Position numbers and translations under genes: made by a program | Notes under the pieces: generated by a model | What the model saw: the letters and a program-made list of their open reading frames with translations, nothing else | The model's database searches: none | Told to the model about the DNA's origin: nothing | Assembly: GCA_023205875.1 (NCBI GenBank) | Contig: CP060758.1 | Coordinates: forward strand, 620,001-684,000 | Direction: 5' to 3' | Length of the DNA stretch: 64,000 nt | Source: Chloropicon primus | Taxonomy: Eukaryota > Chlorophyta > Chloropicophyceae > Chloropicales > Chloropicaceae | Shown: piece by piece, positions 29,190-39,397 of the stretch | Layout of the letters: each line of letters opens with the position of its first letter | Position numbering within the stretch: position 1 is the first letter of the stretch

Positions 29190-31802
29190 CTACAAAAAGC
29201 TCTCCTTAAGGTACACGAACTTACTGAACGTGGTGTCCATGTTGCTGCTGTGCCGCCCGATATTGTCCAAGCAGCTTTTGAGCTCCGCTTTCCCGTTCCT
29301 GGACAAGAGGTTTTCTTTGACCATCTCGTACAAAACAGTGCTGACCGCGCAGCTGCTCAGGGCGTTGTCGTCGCTCTCCAGCACCTGCAACTCGTTTTTC
29401 AGGCGCAGAGACCCTTTCGTGACGAATTCGCTCAAGACGGTGATCAGCGATGGCACCAGGAACTCCGCTTTCCTTGCAGTAGCCCACATGCTCTCAAGCT
29501 GAGTTGAGCGCTTGCTGGACCCTTCTCCTTTGACGTCACCGATGCCCCACTTCAGGAGGACAAACGCCAGAGGAGCGGAGATCAGGTCTTTCAGAGACTG
29601 TGCAGTTTCCGCAGTCAAGTCAACTTCGGAAACCACTTCACCAAAGACAGTGATGAGAGCCCCAAGCAAGTGCACATTTGCGTCCTTTAGCCCGGCGATG
29701 ACAGAATCCCCCAAGGAAAGCAGAGCTGCGCAGGGGCTGGAAAAGCTTGTCTTCAGGCACATGCAAGCATAGAGCGTTACGGTCTCAGCTCTGTCCGATC
29801 GCTTGCGGCAGCTTTGGAGTATCAATGAAGAGAGCACACTGATTCGTGCGTGAGCGCTCTCTTCTGCCGCTCCGCCGGTCACCGAATACAACAACTTGGT
29901 ACAAATGTTCTCTGACAGTGCGGGGTTGAGAACGCACAGAGTCAGGGATTTGACCACTTTCTCAGAGAGCGGGGCCAGGTAATGAAGGACGCTCGACAAA
30001 TCCAACTGAAAAGCCCAGCCAAGGGAGACGAAGGGTCCCCAAAACGTGCCTCTCTCCATGGGAACCGCAAAGATAGGCACCAGCTGCAACTGCAACGACT
30101 CCTTCTCCTTCGAGCCCAGGGGTTTGGCGCATTGCAAAAGCCTGAGCAGCACTTTTGACCCGAGACCGCAAGTTCTGTTGTCACTTTCCTTGAAAGCTTC
30201 CCAGATGATCTTGGGAATCACGTTCAGCCACTTAAGTCGATCCTCGTCTGAGCAGTGCTTCAAGATGTAGTCTTCCTCCTCAAAGGCTGTCTGGAGGATC
30301 ACCCTCTTGACATCAAAATCTTTTGACCCCTCCAGTATTTTGCAAAGGTTGCCGATGAACAGCGCCCGCGTGTCTGGTTCCACCCACTTTAACATCTTTA
30401 TGCTAGAGGCCGCTAGAGAATGAAGCCGGCCCTCTGCTTTGTCGGGCTCGCAGGATTCTCTGCTCAAGGAACTTTCCTCCAAAACCCTCGATGTGAAGCC
30501 CCAAGTGCTCTCGATGACGCCTTGAAGCGACGGCTGACCCTCCTCGCAATTCTTTGCTTCCTCGTCTTCCGAAGCCTTCCCCAAATGACTGACGCAGGAG
30601 AGCAGCAAGTTTGTGCAATTGATATTGTACGCCAGGAAGTCCTCCTCCTTCTTCGAAACAGAAGACTGGTCGTCGCCGTTTACTGGAAACTGACGGGCGG
30701 TGTCTCTCATCACTTCTCTTATCTGCGTCGAGTCAAAGTCTTCGTACGTATCCAGGAGAAAGAATAGGCAGGATGTCACTCTGCAAGCAATATCAAAGTA
30801 GTCCTTTACGCGTCTGTCTGTTTCGACCTCCTTGTGGTCATTGAAATGGATTCGGAAGATGTTCATGAGCCTCCTCAAGTTCACAAACAGGTTCACCTCC
30901 TGGCGGTGAACCTGCCCGGCTTCCGACGAGCCGCTCCCGCCGGCCGCTTGAAGGAGGTCCTGATACTCTTGAGGAAACTTTCTTCGAAACACCCTTTGCC
31001 AGCTGTCCTTGAGCTCCAGGGATTCAAAGGACCTCGACCCGCCGTGCCTCTCAGGCACCCTGAACATATTCAGAGACATCTCTATGCACGCGACCAGTTT
31101 CATCACAAACTTCGACCTCGACTCCACGTTGGAGGCCTCAGCAAACAGCTGCGTGAGGATCGCGTTGAAGTTCTCCATCAGCCTTCGGAAGAATTCGTCG
31201 TCCTGCTCCGAGAGGGCCCGGCCCAAGTGCATCAGCATGACGGACAAGGCTTCTATGCCGTCGGTGCTGACCTCGTGGCTCAGGTGCGTCATGGCTTTGA
31301 AGATGTGGACCAAGAAGAGCGGCACGAAAGGTTTGAGCTTCCCCTCGTGGTCCGAGGCTTGCCCGGTCCGCTGCGTGAAGAGGGTGGTGAGGACTTGGAG
31401 CACCACCTTCCTCACCTTGTTGCAGCTGTCGACAAGAGCTTCCAAGACGCACTGGATGACTTGCGACAGAGACTGCCCCGTCTTGCTCACGTCGTACTGC
31501 TGGAGCAGCTCGAGGACGCCCTGGAGGGCGTTGACCCTCACTTTCTGGTTGTAGTGCCTCGACTGGCGGATCAGCGCCTCCATCGAGACCATCCTCTTGG
31601 TGAGCACGATGTCCTCCTCGCCGTCTGCACCCCCATCGTCATACTTGCTGATTATGTTCTGGTTGGGCAAGTTGATGGACTTGGTCTTAAAGTCCGTGTT
31701 CGTCTCGTTCACCTTCTTCAGCTTCCTTCCGACCTTGGACTTGACGCGTTTGAAGTCCACCCCCACGCCCGGGTTCTTCCTCTTCTTCTTCGTCCTCACC
31801 AT
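29190..31802 (-). CDS. TEX10: TEX10/Ipi1-like pre-60S ribosome factor
   Basis: Component of the Rix1/PELP1 complex acting in ITS2 processing and 60S maturation in the nucleus. Single exon, 870 aa, ATG 31802. The N-terminus holds the family signature: basic start, VDFKRVKSKVGRKLKK, then TNTDFKTKSINLPNQNI; the rest is a long helical HEAT/ARM-like solenoid (ALIRQSRHYNQKVRVNALQG and following). Length fits TEX10 (about 930 aa) better than yeast Ipi1 (334 aa). The stop lies only 38 bp from the K+ channel stop. Divergent neighbour is eIF5A. Confidence 0.9.
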   Translation of the reverse strand: MVRTKKKRKNPGVGVDFKRVKSKVGRKLKKVNETNTDFKTKSINLPNQNIISKYDDGGADGEEDIVLTKRMVSMEALIRQSRHYNQKVRVNALQGVLELLQQYDVSKTGQSLSQVIQCVLEALVDSCNKVRKVVLQVLTTLFTQRTGQASDHEGKLKPFVPLFLVHIFKAMTHLSHEVSTDGIEALSVMLMHLGRALSEQDDEFFRRLMENFNAILTQLFAEASNVESRSKFVMKLVACIEMSLNMFRVPERHGGSRSFESLELKDSWQRVFRRKFPQEYQDLLQAAGGSGSSEAGQVHRQEVNLFVNLRRLMNIFRIHFNDHKEVETDRRVKDYFDIACRVTSCLFFLLDTYEDFDSTQIREVMRDTARQFPVNGDDQSSVSKKEEDFLAYNINCTNLLLSCVSHLGKASEDEEAKNCEEGQPSLQGVIESTWGFTSRVLEESSLSRESCEPDKAEGRLHSLAASSIKMLKWVEPDTRALFIGNLCKILEGSKDFDVKRVILQTAFEEEDYILKHCSDEDRLKWLNVIPKIIWEAFKESDNRTCGLGSKVLLRLLQCAKPLGSKEKESLQLQLVPIFAVPMERGTFWGPFVSLGWAFQLDLSSVLHYLAPLSEKVVKSLTLCVLNPALSENICTKLLYSVTGGAAEESAHARISVLSSLILQSCRKRSDRAETVTLYACMCLKTSFSSPCAALLSLGDSVIAGLKDANVHLLGALITVFGEVVSEVDLTAETAQSLKDLISAPLAFVLLKWGIGDVKGEGSSKRSTQLESMWATARKAEFLVPSLITVLSEFVTKGSLRLKNELQVLESDDNALSSCAVSTVLYEMVKENLLSRNGKAELKSCLDNIGRHSSNMDTTFSKFVYLKESFL

Positions 31803-32238
31803 GGTGGTGGTTTATTGATGGATGGATGGATCGATCGAGAAAGTCGTCACGATGATGCCATTCCAACCGCCCCGGTGCTCGCAACCGAGGTACCCCCTCC
31901 CCCTCGCGCGTTCAAGTACCACGCCCCTTCCAAACGCCGTTCGTCCCTTTCCAGCTCGTGCGACACACACTCACTGGCTGGGCCCGCGGGCTGCAGACTT
32001 GGCCCCCGCTGACCTCGCCACTTTCCCGACCAATCCGCCGGCCAAACGAGCCGGGTGAGGAATTCGTTGGAAATACCAGGAGACGACGACGTTTCCCCTA
32101 GCGCGATCCACCTGAAGCCCTTCCTCGCCAGCTCCCTTCCTGAGCCTTCTCCCGTCCCTCCACTGGGCACCGCGTCCGAAAGTCTCCCTCGATACCGATA
32201 TTACCTCGGGACGTACCGGTGCAACCCAGGGCACCAAA

Positions 32239-32263
32239 CGAAAGCTCGTGAGACGTACTTTCG
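32239..32263. repeat. 25-bp core, copy 1 (inverted CGAAAG/CTTTCG ends)
   Basis: Matches copy 2 at 32418-32442 in 23 of 25 positions, 179 bp apart, same orientation. The termini are inverted complements, so it could be a dyad binding site or a hairpin. Confidence 0.6.
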
Positions 32264-32417
32264 CCTCAGCAACCTCTCCCACCCACTCGACCAGTCCACC
32301 CGGCACGCCTGGAGTTTGAACGCGTCCCCTTTCCTCTCACTGGTCTTGGTCCCTCTCCCCCAAACCGCCTCTTCCAATGCAATCCAGCACGCCAAAATGG
32401 TCAACCAAAGTACCAAT

Positions 32418-32442
32418 CGAAAGATCGCGAGACGTACTTTCG
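32418..32442. repeat. 25-bp core, copy 2
   Basis: Second copy of the element at 32239-32263, with similar flanking sequence (CAACC...ACCAA before, ACCTC-like text after). Confidence 0.6.
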
Positions 32443-32617
32443 TCCTACGTCACCCTCTCAACCTCCCCCAACCTCCTTCCTCGTCGCCTCGCTTTGAGAA
32501 AGCCACGCGTCCAAGGCCTCGCTCGGCTCTGCCTGGCTTTGGCTTCTGCGGGGGAGGGGATCGTCACCTGAGTGTATTATGTTTACATTGTTTTTGTACC
32601 AGCGCCGCCATTGGGGT

Positions 32618-32654
<37 letters not shown>

Positions 32655-32700
32655 ACAAACCACTCGAGTTTGATAGAGCACCGCGAGAGGAAGAGCACCC

Positions 32701-32721
32701 GAGAGAGAGAGAGAGAGAGAG
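32701..32721 (+). repeat. GA tract immediately before the eIF5A ATG
   Basis: Pure GA repeat ending five bases before ATG 32726; a second, longer one is at 32621-32651. Both lie on the sense strand of the leader or core promoter. Confidence 0.85.
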
Positions 32722-32725
32722 CAAG

Positions 32726-33439
32726 ATGGCGGAAGAGGGTGTTCAAGAGTTCGAGAACGTCGAGTCGGGAGCTTCCTTGACTTACCCAGCTGCTGCGGGA
32801 AGTATCAGAAAGGGTGCACACATTGTTATCAAGGGAAGGCCATGCAAGGTAAGGCAGAGGACGAAGAGAGAGAGAGCGGAGGGGAGCGGAGGGGAGGGAG
32901 GATTCCGTGGCGCGAGGGGTGGGGTTCTTTCTCGCCTGAACTCGCCTGAACTCGCCTCGCCCCGCCCTGCCTCGTCTTCTGCGTTGCCCAGAAGGAGACG
33001 GGAGAGAGAGAGAGAGAGAGGCTTGGGAGAGTATTGACACGGACGAACGTTTTCACTCGCGTTTTCTCTTCCCCAGGTTTTGGAGATGACCACCTCGAAG
33101 ACCGGAAAGCACGGTCACGCCAAGTGCCACTTTACCGCTACCGATATCTTCACCGGCAAGAAGTGCGAGATGCTCGAGTCCTCCACCCATAACTGCGACG
33201 TTCCTAACGTCACCAGGACTGAGTACACCTTGCTGGACATTGATGACGATGGATTCGTTTCCCTCATGGAGGAGAGCGGAGACACCAAGGATGACCTCTC
33301 CCTTCCATCCGGAACCGAGGATCTCGACAAGCTCGCTGAGGACTTGAAGGCGGCCTTCGACGACGGGAAGGACATGATCATCACCGTCTTGTCCGCCATG
33401 AACCAGGAGATGATCATCGCCATCAGAGAGTCCAAGTAA
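32726..33439 (+). CDS. EIF5A: Translation factor eIF5A
   Basis: Hypusine-containing factor that relieves ribosome stalling. Exons 32726-32848 and 33077-33439 give 161 aa; the 228-nt intron has GTAAGG donor and CCCAG acceptor, phase 0, between GRPCK and VLEMTTSKTGKHGHAK. The hypusine site is Lys52 in TSKTGKHGHAK. The N-terminal SH3-like and C-terminal OB domains are complete (CDVPNVTRTEYTLLDIDDDG, MIITVLSAMNQEMIIAIRES). Length matches plant and animal eIF5A. A poly(A)-like AATAAA follows at about 33516. Confidence 0.98.
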
Positions 33440-33817
33440 GTGGACTAACAAGCCTCCTTCCGTTGGGGCCCGACGCGCAACGACGTTATGGTGGCGTTTC
33501 GGGGTGCCAAGAGAGAATAAAAAAATTCTTAAATGACTTGTGTAATGACGACGTTCTTTTTGGGCCTTGTCGATTTGTGACCATCCGTCACACAACAACA
33601 ACCGATTGCGGGAGGGAAAGAAACGATCCTAACGCTTTTCCACAAGTACCTAAGTATTTTCTCATATAGGTCTAAATCTTATAAAGTTGACTTGACTTTT
33701 CACTCTGATTCATCATTAATACAATCGATTGTGTCGTCGAACACACACGGCGCAAAAGGCTCGACCCACAATGCTAATGTTACAACACGGACCGCGAAGC
33801 GTGTCTCTCTCCCTCTC
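33440..33817. other. Convergent 3' region eIF5A / GATA factor
   Basis: AT-richer 380 bp between two stop codons, with an AATAAA near 33516 for eIF5A. Likely 3' untranslated sequence on both strands; no gene seen. Confidence 0.5.
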
Positions 33818-34873
33818 TCAAGCCACGTTGGACTTTTGAAGCGCGATCGACGGCGACGCGACGGAGAGAGGGGGGGTCTCCTCCTTGCAGATTGCCATCG
33901 AAGCCGCGTGGACCCTCTGGGCCGCCGCGGAGGCCTCCACCCTCGCCTTCATCGCCACTGCCTGCTTGATGGCCAGCACCTGAGCCACTGCGGCCACGGC
34001 CGCGTCGGCCGCGTAAGCGTGCTTGGCCGCCTCCGCCGCGGCGTTCTGCAGGTCCTCCAGCTGCTTGCTCTTCTCGACCTCCTCCGGATCCGGCTTGGCT
34101 TCCTCTTCCGCGTGCTTCGCTTGGTCCGAGGCCTCCCCGCCGTCCTCCCCTTGGCTCGGGGCTGCCTCGCGGTCCGAGTTCTTCAGGCGGTGGGCCTCCA
34201 GCTGGGCGTTGATGGACCTCTGCAGGACCTCCGCCGGCAGGGACATGGACATGAGCCCAAAGGCCGCGACCCCGCCCTCCCCGACCACGGCGGAGATGGG
34301 GGACATCGGGGGCGGAGGGGGGACGAACTGGATCTCCTCCGCGCTCTCCTCCGAGTGGGACGTCGAGGGGCCGTCCGCTCCGCCGAGGGACCCCCGCCTC
34401 GACCTCGGCCCCCTCGGCTGCTGCTGGTGCTCGATGGCCGCGAGAATGAAGGCCGCGGCCTTGGCCGCCTTGGACTTCCCCTTGGCCCTCCTCCGCGTGC
34501 TCATCTCCCCGACGGCGGCCGCCTTCTTGGCCGCCGCCGACGAGGAGGACTTGGTCGACCTGACCCTCCCCTCGGAGGCCGCTCTCGCCGCCCTCACCCT
34601 CTTCACCCCGCACGCGTTGCACAGGGTCTTCGGGCCGAGGGGGCCCTCCCTCCACTGCGGGGTCTTGGTCACCCCGCACTGCGAGCAGGACTTGCCCGCC
34701 GTCGAGGCGGCCATCATCTTCGCGTTGTACGCCCCCTCGTCGGGGGAGAAGGGCTTGGGCGGTTTCCGCGACCTCTTCCGAGTCGGCTTCTGTTGCTGCT
34801 GCTGCTGCTGTTGTTGTGTGGTGGGGGGGGTCGTCGTCGTGACCTTGTTGGGTGTTGTAGCAGAGGGCATCAT
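33818..34873 (-). CDS. GATA-type zinc-finger transcription factor
   Basis: Nuclear DNA-binding protein. 351 aa from the first ATG at 34873 (a second ATG follows at once). Order: poly-Gln (about 20-28), a basic run [10 protein letters not shown], then one GATA finger at residues 63-88, C-x2-C-x18-C-x2-C ([19 protein letters not shown], then KTLCNACG), the 18-residue loop of plant GATA factors. A basic tail follows; the rest is low-complexity with Pro-rich (about 185-200) and Ala-rich helical segments (about 290-335). The frame stays open upstream of 34873 without an ATG, so an upstream exon cannot be excluded. Target genes unknown. Confidence 0.87.
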   Translation of the reverse strand: MMPSATTPNKVTTTTPPTTQQQQQQQQQKPTRKRSRKPPKPFSPDEGAYNAKMMAASTAGKSCSQCGVTKTPQWREGPLGPKTLCNACGVKRVRAARAASEGRVRSTKSSSSAAAKKAAAVGEMSTRRRAKGKSKAAKAAAFILAAIEHQQQPRGPRSRRGSLGGADGPSTSHSEESAEEIQFVPPPPPMSPISAVVGEGGVAAFGLMSMSLPAEVLQRSINAQLEAHRLKNSDREAAPSQGEDGGEASDQAKHAEEEAKPDPEEVEKSKQLEDLQNAAAEAAKHAYAADAAVAAVAQVLAIKQAVAMKARVEASAAAQRVHAASMAICKEETPPLSVASPSIALQKSNVA

Positions 34874-36280
34874 CTTGCCACACGCAGGTGGGCAGGCAGG
34901 CAGGTGCGTTCCTCTCTCGTGCTTGCTTGCTTGCTGTCGTCCGAGGAGGCAAAAGGAAGCAAAAGGAAGCAAAAGGAAGGAGGTGGTCAGCAGGTCAGCA
35001 CACACACACACCACTTGCGTACGCGTCGTAGGTGGACGGAAAGAGGAGGAGGGAGGGAGACTGGGGAGAGTGGGGAGGACGCGACGACGACGGAAGCCTC
35101 TCTCATTCCGTGGGTCGTGGTCGGTTCCTCGAAAGATTCAAGTCGAGAGAGAGAGAGCACGACCCACGCAATCCCGATCCCAGCCAGACTTTCACTCACC
35201 TCGTGGACGGGGTCCAGACGGAACGGCTGGATTGAACACCCCGGAGCGTAAGACTCCCTGCTGCGCAGGCAGACAATGAGAGGCAGAGACGGAGACGAAC
35301 AGACGGACAGGAAGCAGAAAGGCGTTTGCAGGTTTTCCAGTCGTGAAAAATAAGGTTTGGTCAGCAGAGAGAAAAACAGCAAAAAAAAAACCCGAGAAAG
35401 CCGAGGTTTGGGGGGGAAAAAGAAAAAGAAAAAACGGAATGCCGCACGCACCTGGACCTCGGTGAGCGCCGCGCTTGAGAAAGAGAACCCCGCTCGTGGG
35501 GATTGTCTGGAGCAACAGGCTGTTGTCTCGTCCTCGTGGGTTTGCGTCGAGGCCCGTTTCCGTTTCCAGGGAACGAGGAAGGACGCAAACGAGTCGGAGA
35601 GAGACGGAGAGGCGTTTATCAACCTCGTGTAGATTTCTCACCTTACAATTTCAATTTACAAAGGATTTCCCTCGCATTCCACATCATCCACATCCACCCT
35701 CAAACTCCTCGAGCACGTGCCTCGTAACAAGGGAAATCTACTCATCATCCTTTGACCCTTTTTGTCATTTTTCTGCCAATCTCCTTTTTTTTTTTGAGGC
35801 CAATCGAGCGCGATCGAGGCCTTGGCCTTGGTGGTCCCGCTCAATCACGACTCTTCTTTCGTAGGGATTGCTCCCCTCCTCCTGCTGCTCCTCCTGCTGC
35901 TCCTGCTGCTCGACGAACACATTGAGCTATTGGGAGGATTGGCCCGGAATCATCTGCAGATCCTCCTCCTCCCTTTGGTTCAGGGACTGCGTTGAAGATG
36001 ATGATGATGATGATGTTGATGATCCTCCATTGCCAAATGGCTGATCTGAGGGATGATGGGGTTGGTCCTTTCGTCCTCCCGGCCCCTTTCCTCGTCGGTG
36101 ATCTGGCGGGTTCGTGACATGTCGTTTCACGAGCACAAAAAGACGACGCCATCTCATCATCAACCAAATCGAAAGATAAAGGATTGAAGGATAAATAATA
36201 TATGACTGTATCTTGTGTGTGTGTGTGTGTGTGTTTTGCCACCTCAACCCCCCCTTCTCTCTCTCCCCCTCTCTCTCGCC
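34874..36280. other. Long gene-free stretch upstream of the GATA factor
   Basis: About 1.4 kb. It contains a threefold 10-bp tandem AAAAGGAAGC (34951-34980), an A-run (35381-35390), a GATGATGAT triplet run (35996-36021) and a GT run (36217-36233). Several open frames occur on both strands (for example plus 35357-35632, which needs TTG or has Lys-runs), but none has a recognisable domain or clear splice structure. The right end is probably 3' flank of the two-TM gene. Confidence 0.45.
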
Positions 36281-37729
36281 CTAGCCCCACACGGTGATGA
36301 AGCACGTGCTCCTGTGCCCCCCGACACCACCCCCGCCAGCAACGTCCTTGTTGATCCTCTTGATCTTGCGACACGACAGCACCAGCATCACGACGCTCGC
36401 CACGAACACGAACGGAGCGATGATGACCAGCGCGAGCCCGAAGCCCACCAGACCCACCTGGTCGTTGCCAAAGTACCCGGAGTTCTCGGTGACGCGCATG
36501 TATCCGAGCCAAGCGTCCTTGCTGTACCTCACGACGTAGTCCACCTCGTAGTCCTTGGTGTGGAAGACGGTCTCCCTCTCAAAGTGGTGTTCCCGGAAGG
36601 ACTTGGATCGCCTGCTGTAGTAGCACCCCGAGGACTCGGACTCGTCCGAGACCTCGGGGAAGAACTTGTCGACCTTGTACCCCTCGGCCCCGCCGGTCCT
36701 CCCCGTATACGCCGCGACCTTGACGCAGGCCTTCCTGATCGACATGGGGTACACGCACGTGTTCTTGCCCTCCAGCTTGCCGCCCTTTCTCTCGCACGTG
36801 CTGGGGTCCCCCTCCTCGAAGAACCTGAACTCCACGAAGGGAGTCTTCGTCAGGTGGAGCGACTCCCACGCGGCCGAGGAGGACGGCCTCGCAAAGTAAG
36901 TCTCGTTCAGGTAGCACTCCCGCCTGGAAAGGTCAAGGTCCTCCCAAGTGTAGGACTTGACCCACTTGTGCTGGGGCTCCAAGGGAAGGGCGCTTGAGGC
37001 CTTGTCCTCCAGTCTGTCCGTGTTCCTCGTCTCCAGCTCCAGCTTGTTCATCACCCTCCTCACGAACTCGAACGCGTACGTCTCTCTTCCCCTGCCCTCC
37101 CTGCACATGAGGTCCGACCGCACTTTGAACTCCGGGCTGCTGAACTTCTCCTCCGCGATGTAACCCTTCCAGCCCTCGACGTACTCGTTGTACGCCTTGA
37201 CCCTGTCCTCGCGAACGGGGTCGCCGAAGACTGCTAGCAGGACGGACCCCGTGATGACCAACACCAAGCCCAAGGACATCAAGGTCCATATCGTGGTGTG
37301 ACCGCAGCAGCTCAGGTGGGCGTACTTTCTCCTCCGGGGCTGGACCACGCCGAAATGCTGCATGGCCGCCGCCGTCGTCGTCACCGTCGTCTGCACTCCG
37401 TACGAAGGTTGGCTCGCTGGTGTCTGTTGTCCACAGACCGGCTGTCCCACCACGGGTTGCCCCACAGCTACGCCACCACCACCGCCGCCGTAGGCTGGCG
37501 TGTACGCGGGCGGGGGCTGCACGTACATAGCTCCTGCTCCTCTCCTCTCAAAGGTCCTGCCTTTGGGGGGTCTCCTCGAGCCTTTGTTCGGTTCGGTTGA
37601 CCTTTTTGAAGACTTTCCACACACAACACCACACACACCCTCTAAAAACCTTGTCTGTCTGTCTCCGCTCGTCTGGGGAGATGGGGAGGGAGGGAGGGGA
37701 GGGAGAGGACCTTTGAGAGGAACTTCCAT
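36281..37729 (-). CDS. Two-transmembrane protein with large extracytoplasmic domain
   Basis: Not recognised. ATG 37729 gives 482 aa; a second good start is ATG 37528 (MYVQPPPAYTPAYGG, 415 aa), preferred by me because it begins at a PPxY-like motif. Two hydrophobic helices, WTLMSLGLVLVITGSVLLAV and VGLVGFGLALVIIAPFVFVA, bracket about 270 residues with six or more Cys and an NETYF glycosylation site, so N- and C-termini are probably cytoplasmic and the loop luminal or outside. The PPAY element could recruit a WW-domain protein. The 3' end reads HRSTCFITVWG. Confidence 0.78.
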   Translation of the reverse strand: MEVPLKGPLPPLPPSPSPQTSGDRQTRFLEGVCGVVCGKSSKRSTEPNKGSRRPPKGRTFERRGAGAMYVQPPPAYTPAYGGGGGGVAVGQPVVGQPVCGQQTPASQPSYGVQTTVTTTAAAMQHFGVVQPRRRKYAHLSCCGHTTIWTLMSLGLVLVITGSVLLAVFGDPVREDRVKAYNEYVEGWKGYIAEEKFSSPEFKVRSDLMCREGRGRETYAFEFVRRVMNKLELETRNTDRLEDKASSALPLEPQHKWVKSYTWEDLDLSRRECYLNETYFARPSSSAAWESLHLTKTPFVEFRFFEEGDPSTCERKGGKLEGKNTCVYPMSIRKACVKVAAYTGRTGGAEGYKVDKFFPEVSDESESSGCYYSRRSKSFREHHFERETVFHTKDYEVDYVVRYSKDAWLGYMRVTENSGYFGNDQVGLVGFGLALVIIAPFVFVASVVMLVLSCRKIKRINKDVAGGGGVGGHRSTCFITVWG

Positions 37730-37958
37730 TTGAATGCCAGTAGCGGAAAAGGAGGGAGGGGACGATGCGTGGCACTACAAGAGAGAAGCAGGGACCTTTG
37801 GAATCGTCACAGGACGGGATGAACCACCACCGGAGGAGGAGTTCGGGATAGTGGGAGCTCATCGGCGTTGGCCAGAACAAACTGAGAGAGACAGAGACAT
37901 GGGGCCACAGCACAACATGATGCTTAAAATGCCTTTGTTCGGTGCTAAAGACGACAAA

Positions 37959-37978
37959 TCGTATAAAATCGGCTTTCG
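37959..37978. promoter_or_regulatory. Element shared with 59412-59429
   Basis: TCGTATAAAATCGGCTTTCG here and the same sequence lacking two A at 59412-59429. Both are intergenic, 190 to 250 bp upstream of minus-strand starts (37729; 59227), the second also 98 bp upstream of a plus-strand start. Role unknown; possible core promoter. Confidence 0.4.
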
Positions 37979-38020
37979 CTCTCTAATCGCCCGGCCGACT
38001 GAAACAATTTTACTTTTTCA

Positions 38021-39397
38021 TCAATCGAACTGATCCTTTGAGTTGAACACGGGGCTATCTAGCAGTGTCTCCTCCTGTTCTGCTCCTTCTACAGACTTGG
38101 ACGGCTTCCTCAGCGAGTTCTTCACTTTTGTGGGGAGGTGCCAGATCGGTTTCCCGTATCTTCTCTTGTTCTCGACCCCCAAGATTCTGCTCACGGCTTG
38201 GTTGTGCCTGGACTGCAAGCTGATCTGCTCCGCGTCCTCGGAGTCAAAGTGCCCGGGTCCCCTGAAGCTGTCGTGCAAGACGTTCTCGTTGACGTATTCC
38301 GTGATCTTTTCCGCCTGGTACATGTGCTTGAAGATCGCCATGACGAGCGGCCCGCAGGTCGCTTGGAGCGCGGAGTAGAAGATCACGGGGAATATGTACA
38401 TCAGTGGCGTGTGCGTCCCTCTCACGATGTGCAGGGCGAGCCAGTCGTTCTGCATGGCGACCTCGATGGAGAGAGTCCTGCAGATTGTGGGATGGAACCT
38501 GAAGAACCTGCCCGCACCGTAACCGATGAGGTAGTTCACGGCCAAGAAGCTCATGACGCCAAAGTAATCTCGCGGCTTGCGGCGGTAGAACACCTCGATG
38601 GGGTCCACCGTCATTCCCAGAGGGCTGTTCCCGACGAAGAAGAAGGCGAGGGTGGAGAAGGTCACCAGGAGGCAGAGCGCCAGGACCTTCCACTTCCAGT
38701 GCACTTCCTTGTCCGCGGGCAGGAGCAGGTAGCACAGCACCGACGAGACCACGATGGGCAAGCTGTACGCGCACGTGTACACCAAGATGCTGATCTCATC
38801 CAAAGCAAAGGTCTCGTTCACGATGTTGCCCAAGTAGAACTTCAGTATCAGCTGCACGGACACGAGCGACGACAGGTTGGACGCGAACGTGAGAAAGGCT
38901 CCGAGGCCGATGTGCGCGCAGGACAGCCACTGCCTGCGAGAAGGAGACGCGGGGTCAGAAGCAATGCTTGAGGGCGGAGGCAGGAAAAACCACAGAGAGA
39001 GAGAGAGAGAGAAAGGGTTGGGGGGGGAGTACTCACCACAAGTTTGAAATGGGCGACGAGGGGACCGACGCGAGGATGATCATCCCCACGCTGACGTCGT
39101 GGTCGAGCCTCCAGACGACGGACAGGCCCCAGGCCACGAAGGGCAGCAGAAAGGATTTGCAGACCTGGGTCGGGACAGAGAGAAGAAGACAGTCGCGTCA
39201 GTGAGCAGGCCATTGCGTTCTTGTTGTTGGGTCGACGCCGTCGTAATGCTCGAGACAGAGTTACTCACGATGCAGAGGAGCGCCGCTCTCCAGTGGCAGC
39301 AGACCCCCTCCAGGAGCTCTTTTCGTGCCGTGCACGCTCCGAGAATGAGCGAGCCGACCGAAACAGAGAGCAGCAGCACGATCTCTTGCGCGGTCAT
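38021..39397 (-). CDS. SLC10/BASS-like sodium-coupled carrier
   Basis: Predicted transporter of the bile acid:sodium symporter superfamily. Exons 39269-39397, 39037-39164 and 38021-38933 (minus) give 389 aa; introns 104 and 103 nt, GTGAGT donors, phases 0 and 2 agree. About nine hydrophobic helices span residues 1-310. Family-like pieces: LLPFVAWGLSVVW, then VGMIILASVPSSPISNL (place of the CPGG...SN motif) and the late RTLSIEVAMQNDWLALHIV, matching R-T-(I/V)-x-(I/V)-E-x-x-x-Q-N of SLC10. The C-terminal about 80 residues are cytoplasmic and charged. Substrate cannot be told; plastid pyruvate, pantoate and other carriers share the fold. No clear transit peptide. Confidence 0.75.

Larger units (their letters stand above)
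31803..32725. promoter_or_regulatory. Divergent promoter region TEX10 / eIF5A with a duplicated element
   Basis: About 920 bp. Two copies of a 25-bp core (32239-32263 and 32418-32442) share CGAAAG at one end and GAGACGTACTTTCG at the other, differing at two central positions; flanks remain similar for about 60 bp. The ends CGAAAG/CTTTCG are inverted. Near the eIF5A start lie sense GA tracts at 32621-32651 and 32701-32721. No gene seen. Confidence 0.55.

Noticed and set aside
33692-35279. Two long plus-strand frames opposite the GATA factor
   Set aside because: Antisense to the zinc-finger frame, with non-ATG starts and Arg/Leu or Ala/Ser composition typical of shadows.
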